From Anthopleura xanthogrammica (lineage: Eukaryota; Cnidaria; Anthozoa; Actiniaria; Actiniidae): a stretch of DNA of 64,000 bases. How positions within the stretch are numbered: position 1 is the stretch's first letter; each line of letters opens with the position of its first letter. The stretch covers positions 12,722,832 to 12,786,831 of the forward strand of contig OZ025210.1 in NCBI GenBank assembly GCA_964019055.1, given 5' to 3'. Positions 43,759-55,004 of the stretch are shown in pieces. The notes below the pieces were generated by a model. That model was not told the origin of the DNA. It saw only the letters and a list, made by a program, of their open reading frames with translations, and ran no database searches. Both the position numbers and the translations under genes were made by a program.

Positions 43759-44612
43759 GTAAGTAAGTAAGTAAGTAAGTCTTTATTTGCACTTTAAATA
43801 CATTCGTTGTTAAATATACATTTGATACATTTGATATATTGTTACTAATATTATTATACTTAATATCAAAAGATTCAACTAGATTTTTAGTATGAAAATA
43901 AATAAATAAAATATATGTAAATAGTGCCGGCGAGCTAGGGGAACTTACGTTATCGAGCCAGTTCACCATTAGGTTTTTAAAAGAGAAATGAGTATTTTGG
44001 AAAAGACCCATTTCTCTAAACAGCAAAATGGAGTAAAGAACATTTAACAGAAGATTATTTTAGTAAGTCGAATTAAGTATAGGTAAGAAAACAATTGCTT
44101 TTAATTTTTTTCTGAAATTCTTTTCTGGGAAGATTTTTATCGAATTTTCCAATGAGTTCCAGACTTTAGTGCCGTGAAAACTCAAAGAATATCTACCATA
44201 ATTAGTGGAAATGCGTGGAACTGCAAAATTAAAGAGAGAGTGACGTGTTTGGTAAGAGTGTACATTACATACAGGTTGAAAGTAGTTGAGAAAAGCAGGA
44301 GGGAGTGTATTGTTGTAGTAGTCGTACATCAAGAGTGCAATTTGGCTGAAGACAACATCCTTAAATTGTAGTATACATAGGTTTTTATATAACGGTGGAG
44401 AGTGTGTTCTAGGATGTGAAAAAGTCATAACTCTTATGGCCTTATTGTTAAGAACATGAATACGCCTAAGTCTAGATTCATATGTAACACCCCACACTAG
44501 GGCTCCGTACTGCAAGTATGGATAAATTAAAGCAAAATAGATTGATCTGAGGGTGTGAATGTCGACATAATGACGTACTTTAGACAAAATGCCAATAATT
44601 TTAGCAACCTTT
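43759..44612 (-). mobile_element. LINE 3' fragment inserted in CALHM unit 3
   Basis: Unit 2 reads TTTCTATAAACGAAAG at the same place (40387). Unit 3 reads TTTCTATAA, then about 854 bp, then TTTATAAACGAAAG, so the filled and empty sites are both visible with a TATAA target duplication (44613-44617). On the minus strand the insert encodes a non-LTR reverse-transcriptase C-terminus (LRSIYFALIYPYLQYGALVW, 44060-44587) and ends in a (CTTA)n microsatellite tail at 43759-43780. It is 5'-truncated. Confidence 0.92.
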
Positions 44613-44617
44613 TATAA

Positions 44618-45545
44618 ACGAAAGATCGTAGGTTCTGCGTAACCCTAAAAATATATAAAATTTCATTGACTGTTGAAATAAAAATAGCAACGAGCTCTGA
44701 TTGGTTAATAAGATATACAAACATACCAACGGAAACCAAGCAAGCCAAATCAACGAAGACGTGTATGAGGCTCTAGTTCAGCAGTACCCATGCACGTTTG
44801 ACAGTATCAGAACCGAGGCGAAAAGACAAAGATAAACCAAAGATGCTACTACTAAGAGATAATGACGGCATGGATCGAAACGACTGGGCTGTAGCTCAAA
44901 AAGCAAAGGAAGTAATTTTCTCAGGACATTTACTTTAAACAATAATTTAGAATACCAGCTAGAAACATTTGAAGAAAGTTTTAAAATTAAGCTAAAATTC
45001 GGCATTTTCTTAGCTAAACATAAATGAACCGAAAATCGTTCTCCAACGACAACAACAAAAACACATACAACAATTTTTTTATAAGTTCTAATAATTAAGT
45101 TTTTTTTAAACTTTGACAAAAGATTGCTTTTTACCTGTTCTTGTAAGAAATTCAAAGAAACATATAGAGTCCCGTGCAAAATGTGGGTTTTTTTCACTGT
45201 TGAAGTTCAAAACGTGTATAGTTCTTTTTAATTTTGAAGGTTCTTATGCGGTTTTGAGTGGGTTTTGTGCGCGCGCACATCGTGGGCTCAAATTGAGCGC
45301 TTGATCAAAAGCTAAATCTGCAGTCAAAGTGAAATCCGAAAACTAAACTGCAGTTGCACCGGATGTACTGAACTTGTAAAATCAAAACTTTGGCAACAAT
45401 GGCCACATTTCTACCAAAGAAAACGAATTATTCATCCGGATCCAGCGAATGATTCGACTGGACAGAAATATTCTTGGTTTTTTAGCGGGTTATTGCTTGA
45501 TTTTGAGTAAACTATTCATGAAGATTCAGACTGAAGATGTAAGAA
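44618..45545. other. Spacer of CALHM unit 3, no gene supported
   Basis: It is repeated in units 2 and 4. Short conserved frames occur, such as one of about 28 codons reading NEDVYEALVQQY near 44755, and one of about 31 codons starting MLLLRDNDGMDRN near 44842, but none is recognisable. They are identical only because the unit is duplicated. Confidence 0.4.
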
Positions 45546-46046
45546 TTGTATGATGATAATAATGCTTTAAGCGGCGTCTCAGCTACGCTTCGTGTTTCTC
45601 TACGACTTCTTTCTTGCTCTACAGCTCTCAGTTTGCTTAAGAAAGTCGTAACTTCGACTCTACTTGAGACAGTGAATTCAAACTGTTTACCTGATGAAAC
45701 GGGTCATGCACTGGCGAATTCCACAGGTAGCCCAACACTTATAAAACTCAACCGTTTTAAATTGGCTTTATTATATTTTTGACTGTAGAAAGAGCAACTT
45801 AAAATTTGTTTTAGAAACAATTATAGCTGTCTAGGGCCAGCAAATGCTTTTGTTTGGTTTAGATAAGTTTATTTTTTCCCCTAAGAAAGAAACGTGACGA
45901 ATTGCACGGCTCTTCATGAGCACTACATTACATTGCAGGTCATTAGTATGTAGATCTAGCCTTATCAGAGTAGTTTCAGTCTGCATACTTCTACAAAGCA
46001 CGGACTCAATTTCTTGATTACCGCTCCCTTTGAAATATAAATCGAG

Positions 46047-47156
46047 ATGGCTAAAGACAAGTTTGGCGTCGTAGACACTGCCAAAAATCTCATCGATAGT
46101 AACACACCAACTCTGCGAAATATTATTGCCACTTTGTTCGTGTTCGGCTTTCAAGCTCTGGTCACAACTGCAGATCTTTTCAAATGTCCAGCCAAGGGGA
46201 ACGTTACTTATGGCTGCATATTCATATTCATGCCAGCCTTGGTTCTGTTCCTGATGTCGTTGCTGCTGAGCGAGAGCTTCAAAAAGGCGACTCAGGGATG
46301 CTGTTATACTATAGACCCAGCGAAGCAGGTTGCGAGGAAGTATTTCCCTTGCAGTCGTCCAAGATGGTGCTTGAACGAGGAGGTTCTTAAAGTTCTTTTT
46401 TACAGTTTAATGGTAGGCTTTTTGTGGATCTTTTGGGCACTCTTGCAGAAAGACTACTATACCTGTGCAGTGTTTGGAAGCGAGGATCAGGTGAAGAATG
46501 CAACTGGAAAAAACAAAACCATCTTGGAAGAGCGTTACCAGAAAACCCAGACAGAATCTCAGATCTTTGGGTTTACCCTTCTCGTACTCATTCTTGGAAT
46601 TCCATTGCTCTTCATAACCATAAAAAGATGCTGTTACCTTCGACCTTTCACTTCAGTTCCGAGTCTTTACGATTACGAAAAACTAGAGGCAGAAGCGGCT
46701 GAGGAGAAGTTGAAGAAAAAAATCGAGGGATATGCTACAACCCAAGGTGAAGGCAAGGCCGAGAGGCACTTTGCACAGAACATCAAAGCAGAAAAGAGCG
46801 TTGCCGACATCCTCCGTGAAGCTCGCGCTGACCTCTCTAGCTTCGAAGGTTACTCCGATGCAACGGATCCCCTCGAAGAAAACAAAAAACTGCAAGCGAA
46901 AGCTTTCAAAGTTAAGTTCAATGCAGCAGTTGAAGAGTTGGTCAAGGGAAGGGTTGATCTCACCTTCAAGGATAAGGCATGGAAAGAGTATGAAGACGAT
47001 GACCCTTATGACTTCGTGGAAAATGTCTACGAGTCGATCAGCAGCGAGTACCCTCGAATCACTGGCGATCAGAGCAAGCCGTACAAGAGTGACAATTACA
47101 AGCACATCGGAAAGAGAGAGGAAATTGAGATGGGTGAGCGTCACGATGAAGCTTAA
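46047..47156 (+). CDS. CALHM-family large-pore channel, copy D2 (intact)
   Basis: An intact single-exon frame of 369 aa from ATG 46047. TM1 is about 26-45 (IIATLFVFGFQALVTTAD), Cys47 lies in LFKCPAKG, TM2 about 57-75, TM3 about 113-133, then KDYYTCAVFG (Cys140), and TM4 about 170-192 (FGFTLLVLILGIPLLFITI). The cytoplasmic C-terminus from about 200 is a charged helical domain ending GERHDEA. The extracellular loop has NVT, NAT and NKT glycosylation sequons. As in copy A the family's CxC is CPxK, so only one of the two usual ECL1-ECL2 disulfides can form. It is the only undamaged copy in the tandem array. Expected role: calcium- and voltage-regulated non-selective or ATP-permeable channel in the plasma membrane. 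Confidence 0.92.
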   Translation: MAKDKFGVVDTAKNLIDSNTPTLRNIIATLFVFGFQALVTTADLFKCPAKGNVTYGCIFIFMPALVLFLMSLLLSESFKKATQGCCYTIDPAKQVARKYFPCSRPRWCLNEEVLKVLFYSLMVGFLWIFWALLQKDYYTCAVFGSEDQVKNATGKNKTILEERYQKTQTESQIFGFTLLVLILGIPLLFITIKRCCYLRPFTSVPSLYDYEKLEAEAAEEKLKKKIEGYATTQGEGKAERHFAQNIKAEKSVADILREARADLSSFEGYSDATDPLEENKKLQAKAFKVKFNAAVEELVKGRVDLTFKDKAWKEYEDDDPYDFVENVYESISSEYPRITGDQSKPYKSDNYKHIGKREEIEMGERHDEA

Positions 47157-48041
47157 CTGAAGCAAAAAACACAACAGTAAGATTCGTTCCTTGCTTCCTT
47201 AGAACTGTCAAATGATAAATGGTAAAATAAAAACGTAATTTAAGGAAGAAGTAATCATTACTATAGGAAATGAGTTAAGGAGACACATACATAAATGATA
47301 ATAGGTCTAAAGAACACATGGTTCATTGTAGACTCCTTTTAACGATTAAAATTGTTATGCCAAAGGCATCAACTATCAAAAATAAGTTCAGTCATGTAAG
47401 TTAAATGAACAAGAAGAAGTACAATAAAAACAGACAATAAACTAAAATCTAGAATTTTGTTCTCGAGTCCATGTTTCCGAGTCCATTCCATTCCGTATTT
47501 TATTTTAGTCAATGACTCGACGGGTCAATGAATCTTTATTTAGTGCGATAATTGCAAAGCAAAGTTAGGTTATATTATAAAAGTAACAGAATCTTGTTAA
47601 TAGTACTATAAATAAATAAATAAAACATCGTCAAACTTGTCAATCAGGTATTTCCCATCTTTGAAGGTCGACAGGTCTCGCATCACTTGCAGACAATCGT
47701 CGACTTTGTCCTAAGGAGGACCCCCGCTTCGAAAGCCTGATACTCAGGCTAGTTAATCATTCCTTCGTTTCGACCAATAGGAACGCGCGGCCTCTGGCGG
47801 CCGCGCTTACACGAAAATCTAGGGGATGGGTGCAATCTCCTTTCTTCCTCTCCCCCTCCCCCTCCCCCTCCCTCCTCCCTTTTCCCTCCTCCCCAATCTC
47901 CCAGCCCCTAGAGCCGCCACGCAGGCTAGGTAGATATTTGTTTCCATAGCCCAAAATGCGCTTGCCGAGAGAAGACTGGAATCTACCCCTAAACCTTACC
48001 TAACCCATTCTCGTAACCAGAGCCTTCTCAGCTTTCTATAA

Positions 48042-48891
48042 GTAAGTAAGTAAGTAAGTCTTTATTTGCACTTTAAATACATTCGTTGTTAAATATACAT
48101 TTGATACATTTGATATATTGTTACTAATATTATTATACTTAATATCAAAAGATTTAACTAGATTTTTAGTATGAAAATAAATAAATAAAATATATGTAAA
48201 TAGTGCCGGCGAGCTAGGGGAACTTACGTTATCGAGCCAGTTCACCATTAGGTTTTTAAAAGAGAAATGAGTATTTTGGAAAAGACCCATTTCTCTAAAC
48301 AGCAAAATGGAGTAAAGAACATTTAACAGAAGATTATTTTAGTAAGTCGAATTAAGTATAGGTAAGAAAACAATTGCTTTTAATTTTTTTCTGAAATTCT
48401 TTTCTGGGAAGATTTTTATCGAATTTTCCAATGAGTTCCAGACTTTAGTGCCGTGAAAACTCAAAGAATATCTACCATAATTAGTGGAAATGCGTGGAAC
48501 TGCAAAATTAAAGAGAGAGTGACGTGTTTGGTAAGAGTGTACATTACATACAGGTTGAAAGTAGTTGAGAAAAGCAGGAGGGAGTGTATTGTTGTAGTAG
48601 TCGTACATCAAGAGTGCAATTTGGCTGAAGACAACATCCTTAAATTGTAGTATACATAGGTTTTTATATAACGGTGGAGAGTGTGTTCTAGGATGTGAAA
48701 AAGTCATAACTCTTATGGCCTTATTGTTAAGAACATGAATACGCCTAAGTCTAGATTCATATGTAACACCCCACACTAGGGCTCCGTACTGCAAGTATGG
48801 ATAAATTAAAGCAAAATAGATTGATCTGAGGGTGTGAATGTCGACATAATGACGTACTTTAGACAAAATGCCAATAATTTTAGCAACCTTT
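48042..48891 (-). mobile_element. LINE 3' fragment in CALHM unit 4 (copy of the insertion at 43759)
   Basis: Same insertion point, same TATAA flank (48892-48896) and an identical 175-codon reverse-transcriptase fragment (48339-48866). The (CTTA)n tail is shorter by one 4-bp unit. It was duplicated together with the CALHM unit and was not inserted independently. Confidence 0.92.
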
Positions 48892-50308
48892 TATAAACGA
48901 AAGATCGTAGGTTCTGCGTAACCCTAAAAATATATAAAATTTCATTGACTGTTGAAATAAAAATAGCAACGAGCTCTGATTGGTTAATAAGATATACAAA
49001 CATACCAACGGAAACCAAGCAAGCCAAATCAACGAAGACGTGTATGAGGCTCTAGTTCAGCAGTACCCATGCACGTTTGACAGTATCAGAACCGAGGCGA
49101 AAAGACAAAGATAAACCAAAGATGCTACTACTAAGAGATAATGACGGCATGGATCGAAACGACTGGGCTGTAGCTCAAAAAGCAAAGGAAGTAATTTTCT
49201 CAGGACATTTACTTTAAACAATAATTTAGAATACCAGCTAGAAACATTTGAAGAAAGTTTTAAAATTAAGCTAAAATTCGGCATTTTCTTAGCTAAACAT
49301 AAATGAACCGAAAATCGTTCTCCAACGACAACAACAAAAACACATACAACAATTTTTTTATAAGTTCTAATAATTAAGTTTTTTTTAAACTTTGACAAAA
49401 GATTGCTTTTTACCTGTTCTTGTAAGAAATTCAAAGAAACATATAGAGTCCCGTGCAAAATGTGGGTTTTTTTCACTGTTGAAGTTCAAAACGTGTATAG
49501 TTCTTTTTAATTTTGAAGGTTCTTATGCGGTTTTGAGTGGGTTTTGTGCGCGCGCACATCGTGGGCTCAAATTGAGCGCTTGATCAAAAGCTAAATCTGC
49601 AGTCAAAGTGAAATCCGAAAACTAAACTGCAGTTGCACCGGATGTACTGAACTTGTAAAATCAAAACTTTGGCAACAATGGCCACATTTCTACCAAAGAA
49701 AACGAATTATTCATCCGGATCCAGCGAATGATTCGACTGGACAGAAATATTCTTGGTTTTTTAGCGGGTTATTGCTTGATTTTGAGTAAACTATTCATGA
49801 AGATTCAGACTGAAGATGTAAGAATTGTATGATGATAATAATGCTTTAAGCGGCGTCTCGGCTACGCTTCGTGTTTCTCTACGACTTCTTTCTTCCTCTA
49901 TAGTCGAAATTACGACTTCCTTAAGCAAGCTGAGAGCTCTCAGTTTGCTTAAGAAAGTCGTAACTTCGACTGTACTTGAGACAGTGAATTCAAACTGTTT
50001 ACCTGATAAAACGGGTCATGCACTGGCGAATTCCACAGGAAACCCAACATTTAATACTCTATTGGCTTTATTATATTTTTGAGTGTACAAAGCGCAACTT
50101 AAAATGTTTTTGGAAACAATTAGCTGTCTAGGGCCAGCAAATGCTTTGTTTTGTTTAAATAAGTTTATTTTTTTTCGTGACGAATTGCATTAAATTGCAG
50201 GTGATTAGTATGCAGATCCAACCTTATCAGAGTAGTTGCAGTCTGCATACTTCTGCAAAACACGGACTCGCTTTCTTGATTACCGCACCCTTTTAAATAT
50301 AAATCGAG

Positions 50309-51393
50309 ATGGCTGATGACAAGCTTGGCGTCGTAGACACTGCCAAAAATCTCATCAAAAGTAACACACTGACTCTGCGAAATATTATTGCCACTTTGTT
50401 CGGGTTCGGCTTTCAAGCTCTGGTCACAACTGCAGATCTTTTCAAATGTCCAGCCAAGGGGAACGTTACTTATGGCTGCATGTTCATATTCATGCCAGCC
50501 TTGGTTCTGTTCCTGATGTCGTTGCTGCTGAGCGAAAGCTTCAAAAAGGTGACTAAGGGCTGCTGTTACGCTGTAGAACTAGAGAGGAAGTATTCTAGTC
50601 TAAGTTGGAGCTCGAGGTTGACCGAACTGCTTAAAATTCTCTTTTACAGTTTAATGATAGGCTTTTTGTGGATCTTTTGGGCACTCTTTCAGAAAGACTA
50701 CTATACCTGTGTAGTCTTTGGAAGCGAGGATCAGGTGAAGAATGCAACTGGAAAAAACCGAACTATCTTGGAAGAGTGTTACCAGAAAACCCAGACAGAA
50801 TCTCAGATCTTTGGGTTTACCCTTCTCGTACTCATTGTTGATTCCATTGCTCTTCATAACCATAAAAAGATGCTATTCCCTTAGACTTCCCACTTCACTT
50901 CCGAGTCTCTACGATTACGAAAAACTAGAGTCACAAGCGGCTAAGAAGAAGTTGAAAAAACTAATCGAGGGATATGCTACAGCCCAAGGTGAAGGCAAGG
51001 CCGAGAGGCACTTTGCACAGAACATCAAAGCAGAAAAGAGCGTTGCCGATATCCTCCGTGAAGCTCGGGCTGACCTCTCTAGCATCGAAGGTTACTCCGA
51101 TGTAACGGATCCCCTCGAAGAAAACAAAAAACTCCAAGCGGAAGCTTTCAAAGTTAAGTTCAAAGCAGAAGTTGAAGAGTTGGTCAAGGAAAGGGTTACT
51201 CTCACCTTCAAGGATAAGGCATGGAAAGAGTATGAAGGCAAAGACCCTTATGACTTCGTGGAAAACGTCTACAAGTCGATCAGCAGCGAGTACCCTCGAA
51301 TCACTGGCGATAAGTGCAAGCCGTACAAGAAGTACAAGCACAGCGGAGAGAGAGAGGGGATTGAGATGGTGAGCGTCACAATGAAGCATAACT
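50309..51393 (+). pseudogene. CALHM-family channel, copy E (frameshift in TM4)
   Basis: The frame from ATG 50309 is open through TM1-TM3 and the start of TM4 (FGFTLLVLIV). Then two bases are missing relative to D2 near 50838-50842, so the frame runs on to a stop at 50882-50884. The correct frame continues from PLLFITIKRC to the C-terminus. A further single-base loss near 51370 (GATGGTGAG against GATGGGTGAG) changes the last residues. The TM2-TM3 loop also differs from D2 (AVELERKYSSLSWSSR). An uninterrupted channel cannot be made without frame correction. Homology is otherwise high, so the loss is fairly recent. Confidence 0.87.
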
Positions 51394-51436
51394 GAAGCAA
51401 AAAAATACAACAGTAATATCCGTTCCTTGCTTCCTT

Positions 51437-51929
51437 CATAGTTAATGGGGTGGAATGGTTTGAAAACCTATTGTTCTAGGTTTGTGTTCGACTTTTTCTA
51501 TGGTTATATGACGTTAACCGTGCACAGAGAAGGAAAAGTTGCAGCGTTTGGTCATTGTAAATTAGGGAACATAGACGATTTTTTTCTCAAAAATTTTCTA
51601 AAATAGGAAATATTTGTTAATAAATTCTATATGATAGAGATTTATTGTTTACTGAAAAGAGAATCACCTTTTTGAACGCTTTCTTATTTATCATCTAGTA
51701 ACTTAATCTCCGCGGGATTATTTATCCTCTTCTTTGTAATCTTAGGATGAAAATTTTACACTTTCAAAATGTTCGTACATGAAAATAGTACGGAAACTAG
51801 TATTTTCAGCCATACTTGCTTTGGTTCATGGTGCACGGTCAATATCATGTGATGGTACGTTTCAACATCGCTCGCCAAACAAAAACCTAGAACAATAGGT
51901 TTCCAAACCATTCCACTCCATTAACTATG
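51437..51929. mobile_element. 493-bp MITE in the 3' flank of CALHM copy E
   Basis: Inverted ends CATAGTTAATGGGGTGGAAT and ATTCCACTCCATTAACTATG continue for about 50 bp with one or two mismatches. The 7-bp repeat CTTCCTT flanks the element (51430-51436 and 51930-51936). The other units read TTGCTTCCTTAGAACTGTCA without interruption, which gives the empty site. No coding capacity. Confidence 0.93.
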
Positions 51930-52129
51930 CTTCCTTAGAACTGTCAAATGAAAAATGTTAAAATAAAAACGTAATTTAAGGAAGAAGTAATATAGGAAAT
52001 GAGTAAAGGAGACAAGATACAGAAATGATAATAGGTCTAATCAACGGATCAATGAATCTTTATTTAGTACGATAATTGCAAAGCAAAGTTAGGTTAAATT
52101 ATAAAAGTAACAGAATCTTGTTAATAGTA

Positions 52130-52414
52130 CTATAAATAAATAAATAAAACATCGTCAAACTTGTCAATCAGGTATTTCCGATCTTTGAAGGTCGACAGGT
52201 CTCGCATCACTTGCAGACATTCCTCGACTTTGTCCTTTTGTGTTTTACAAAAATCCTTTGTTTGAGTCAAGAAATCAAGCAAGAGGTTTCCGTCTTCTGA
52301 ATTGTCGTCAAAAACCTCGGTCACATCAATAGTATACTCATGTTTGTGTACATCAACTTTCCATCCTCGCTTGTCAGCAATTATTTTTTTGCCAGAGTCG
52401 CCTCCACGTTTGGG
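52130..52414 (-). CDS. Unrecognised reading frame, possible last exon, convergent with CALHM copy E
   Basis: An open frame of 94 codons without an initial ATG ends at TAG 52130-52132. It is hydrophilic, contains GWKVDVHKHEYTIDVTEVFD and a helical KVEECLQVMRDLSTF segment, and ends DKFDDVLFIYL. It resembles a terminal exon of a cytoplasmic protein, but no family was recognised. The last ~30 codons recur in minus orientation in the other units (about 39965-40061, 43340-43428 and 47625-47710), where a GC-rich block replaces the upstream part. The homologous 3' ends are retained although the rest is gone. It may be a remnant of a gene that once neighboured the CALHM ancestor. Confidence 0.4.
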   Translation of the reverse strand, partial: PKRGGDSGKKIIADKRGWKVDVHKHEYTIDVTEVFDDNSEDGNLLLDFLTQTKDFCKTQKDKVEECLQVMRDLSTFKDRKYLIDKFDDVLFIYL

Positions 52415-52709
52415 TTAAAACCATCGCTTTATTTTGTTTTCAACGGTCTAATAAAGCTGCTTTGTTACGGCTGACCTTTAGTAGTGAATAAACATCTAGC
52501 TTCGATTTCATTGGTTAATAGGATAAACAAACATACCAACGGAAACCAAGCAAGCCAAATGGACTAGAACGGTTATATATTTTATTTTATTTCATTTTGT
52601 TTTATTTTTATTTATGACATTTACGGTAGACAACAAAACCGAAAGAATACGAAGAATAGGACACGTGGTCCCTTACAAAGCAGTGTTTCCAAGCGGTCAG
52701 AGTGGTACA

Positions 52710-52714
52710 GTAGA

Positions 52715-52777
<63 letters not shown>

Positions 52778-53243
52778 AATAACGATAATAATAATAATAA
52801 TAATAATGATAATAAGTGATGAGATGATTTTTTAATAATAATAATACTTTATTAATTCCTTTAAAAAGATAAATAATGATAATAATAGAGGATGATTATG
52901 ATGATAATATCAATAAGAAATTAAAAATATACTTAATCCTAATACTAATACTTAAAACTGAAACTTATTACTAATATATATTTTATATAGAATTGAAAAA
53001 AAGGAAAAAATTGTTTAAAAAGAAAAATTTATATCACTATTTATATTATTATTTATATAATAATAATAATAATATAATAATAATAAATTACTAAAACAAT
53101 GATATACTGACTATTTATAAAATATTTGCTTCATGGTTGTTTAATCTAAAATCCTCTAAAATGTTTTTATTTCGAAAAGGGGTTCTTGACCCTCTTATGC
53201 ACAGATGGACAGTTCTTAAAACGTTAAAGTAATGATAATGATA

Positions 53244-53287
<44 letters not shown>

Positions 53288-53440
53288 TATAATAATGATG
53301 ATAATGATAATGATGATAATAATAATAATAATAATAATGATAATAATAATAATAATAATAATGATGATGATGATGATGATGATAATGATGATGATGATGA
53401 TGATGATAATAATAATATATATTAAGTATAAATATTAATA
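52710..53440. repeat. AAT/GAT trinucleotide repeats and AT-rich low-complexity sequence
   Basis: (AAT)n-(GAT)n blocks lie at 52715-52815 and 53229-53420. Between them lies AT-rich sequence with short AATAAT runs. Ile/Met or Tyr/His frames are artefacts. The part near 52835-52870 (AATACTTTATTAATTCCTTT) may be a LINE tail on the minus strand. Confidence 0.9.
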
Positions 53441-53495
53441 AATTATAAAAAATTAAGACAATACAAGTAACAAGTAAACAATCAAAACGCAAAAC

Positions 53496-53980
53496 TTAAC
53501 ATGCACAAGGTACGAATACATTTGCTCGCCTGCAGATAGGACATATTATGTGCCAGGTGCGGATGTTGTCTGGATCAAAACATTTAGAAAGCCGGTGAGT
53601 CAGGAGAGCTTTTAGCTTAGATTTGAAAAGTGAGGTTCGTTCGGAGGATCGGATTTCGAGAGGGAGAGCATTCCAGAGTGGACAGATTTTTATGGAGTAG
53701 GACTCACGATAAGTGGAGGTACGCGAGGCGGATATCGAGACTAGTAGAGCCCCGAGTGACGAGTACAAGAGCGCGAGAACTGGATAATGTCAGAAATATC
53801 AAGGTGCATGGATCTCGCCGTTAATGCAGCGGAAGAAGAATCTTGAATATCTTCGAATCTTGAATCAAATCCTATATCTATTTTTCGAAGATATAAACTT
53901 TTGCAAATAGAAGTCGTAAACAAGCCGTTAGAAAAGTTGAGCCAGCATTTTATCAGGTCAGCGATCCTGGAATTGAGCAT
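53496..53980 (-). mobile_element. LINE polyprotein C-terminal fragment
   Basis: The minus-strand frame from about 53768 reads SYSIKICPLWNALPLEIRSS, then FKSKLKALLTHRL, then FDPDNIRTWHIICPICRR, and stops at 53496. This is the WN-LP-xIR and terminal region of a non-LTR retrotransposon. It is followed (downstream on that strand) by AAT repeats. Upstream frame 53741-53980 is probably an earlier part in a shifted frame. Non-functional. Confidence 0.8.
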
Positions 53981-55004
53981 GCGCTCTGATTACCTGGTCG
54001 CAAGATTCTGGCTTCCAGTCTGTAGGGTTTCCAAGAGCCTACGATTTGGCTAATGAGTAGGATCTGGGAACGAGAATGTACCTAACCAAACCCTAGAATC
54101 GATTCCAGTCCTTTCTAGATGAAGGGCAGTTTGGGCTATGGAAACAGATTTTCACCGCCACCACACTAGCGACGCAAGAATATAACGGTATAGCGACATA
54201 CGCATGCGCAGAGAGTCTTTAATTTCATAGTTAGTTAATTTCGCTTGCGTATGTTGACCTTCAGAACAAACTCAAGGTCAACCAATCAGAATTGAGGATT
54301 CGACATCGTATTTTGATTAGCATTTCCCATTATTCTGCCTAGAGAATCTATGAAATACGAGTTCTTCCTTCTTTGAATTAATCGTAAACGCTAGTCGAAC
54401 TCATGACGGAATTATATTTCAATCAACAAGAAAAGTCTACATTGTATACTCAGAAAATACTCGAAAAATGCTAACCAAAAATAGTGACCCATAACTCCTT
54501 TCGGGGAAGGCGATCAACTCAGCTGGTTGCGTGGCTAGTGTGAACCAGGCTATAGAATGTATGGGAAATCGTTAAATTTCTTTATAAAAAAATTTAATTT
54601 CATCATTGTTTTTTTTTACTTGTGCCGGTATCAATGTTTTAAGAGACGGTTGTTAGAAGCTTTTAACTTTCCTCTCTAAAGACGAAGTCATTGACTTCGT
54701 GTTTGGTATTTATCTGTCATTTTTTTTGACGGAATTTCACTCCACTCTGACAGATTCCTTAGCAAACAAAACCTAATCAAATTCATGCGCTTGTCGTTTT
54801 ATCTTTTTTTTCAAAATGTTCTTCTGCAAATAAACAGTATAATCATTCTTTCAAAAGGAAACAGATGCTAGGTGCGGTTAGTATCCTAAGTGCGTCACTT
54901 CGTTTTCTTCCTGGTTCTTTTGCAAGCGTAATTATTTTTATCTCGAACTAGAAGGAAAAACTGCGCTAAATACTAAGCGAGCTTTTCATTTGGAATACAT
55001 TTTG
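53981..55004. other. Upstream region of the second GPCR, no other gene seen
   Basis: Unique AT-rich sequence. It contains the promoter and 5' leader of the GPCR but no motif that can be called confidently. Confidence 0.45.

Larger units (their letters stand above)
39795..52560. repeat. Tandem array of CALHM-containing units, period about 4.28 kb
   Basis: Equivalent landmarks recur with a fixed offset. The start AGAATTTTGT-CTCGAGTCC is at 39795, 43168 and 47451. The CALHM stop codons D1 and D2 are 4,283 bp apart, and the upstream leader GTATGATGATAATAATGCTT is at 41314, 45544 and 49823. Each unit holds, in order, a truncated convergent reading frame (- strand), a GC-rich block (for example 40088-40280), a unique AT-rich stretch and a CALHM gene (+). 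Units 3 and 4 are nearly identical; unit 2 lacks a LINE insertion; the last partial unit (52041-52560) keeps a longer version of the convergent frame. Copy C (34459) is a further, more diverged member separated by transposons. Confidence 0.95.
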
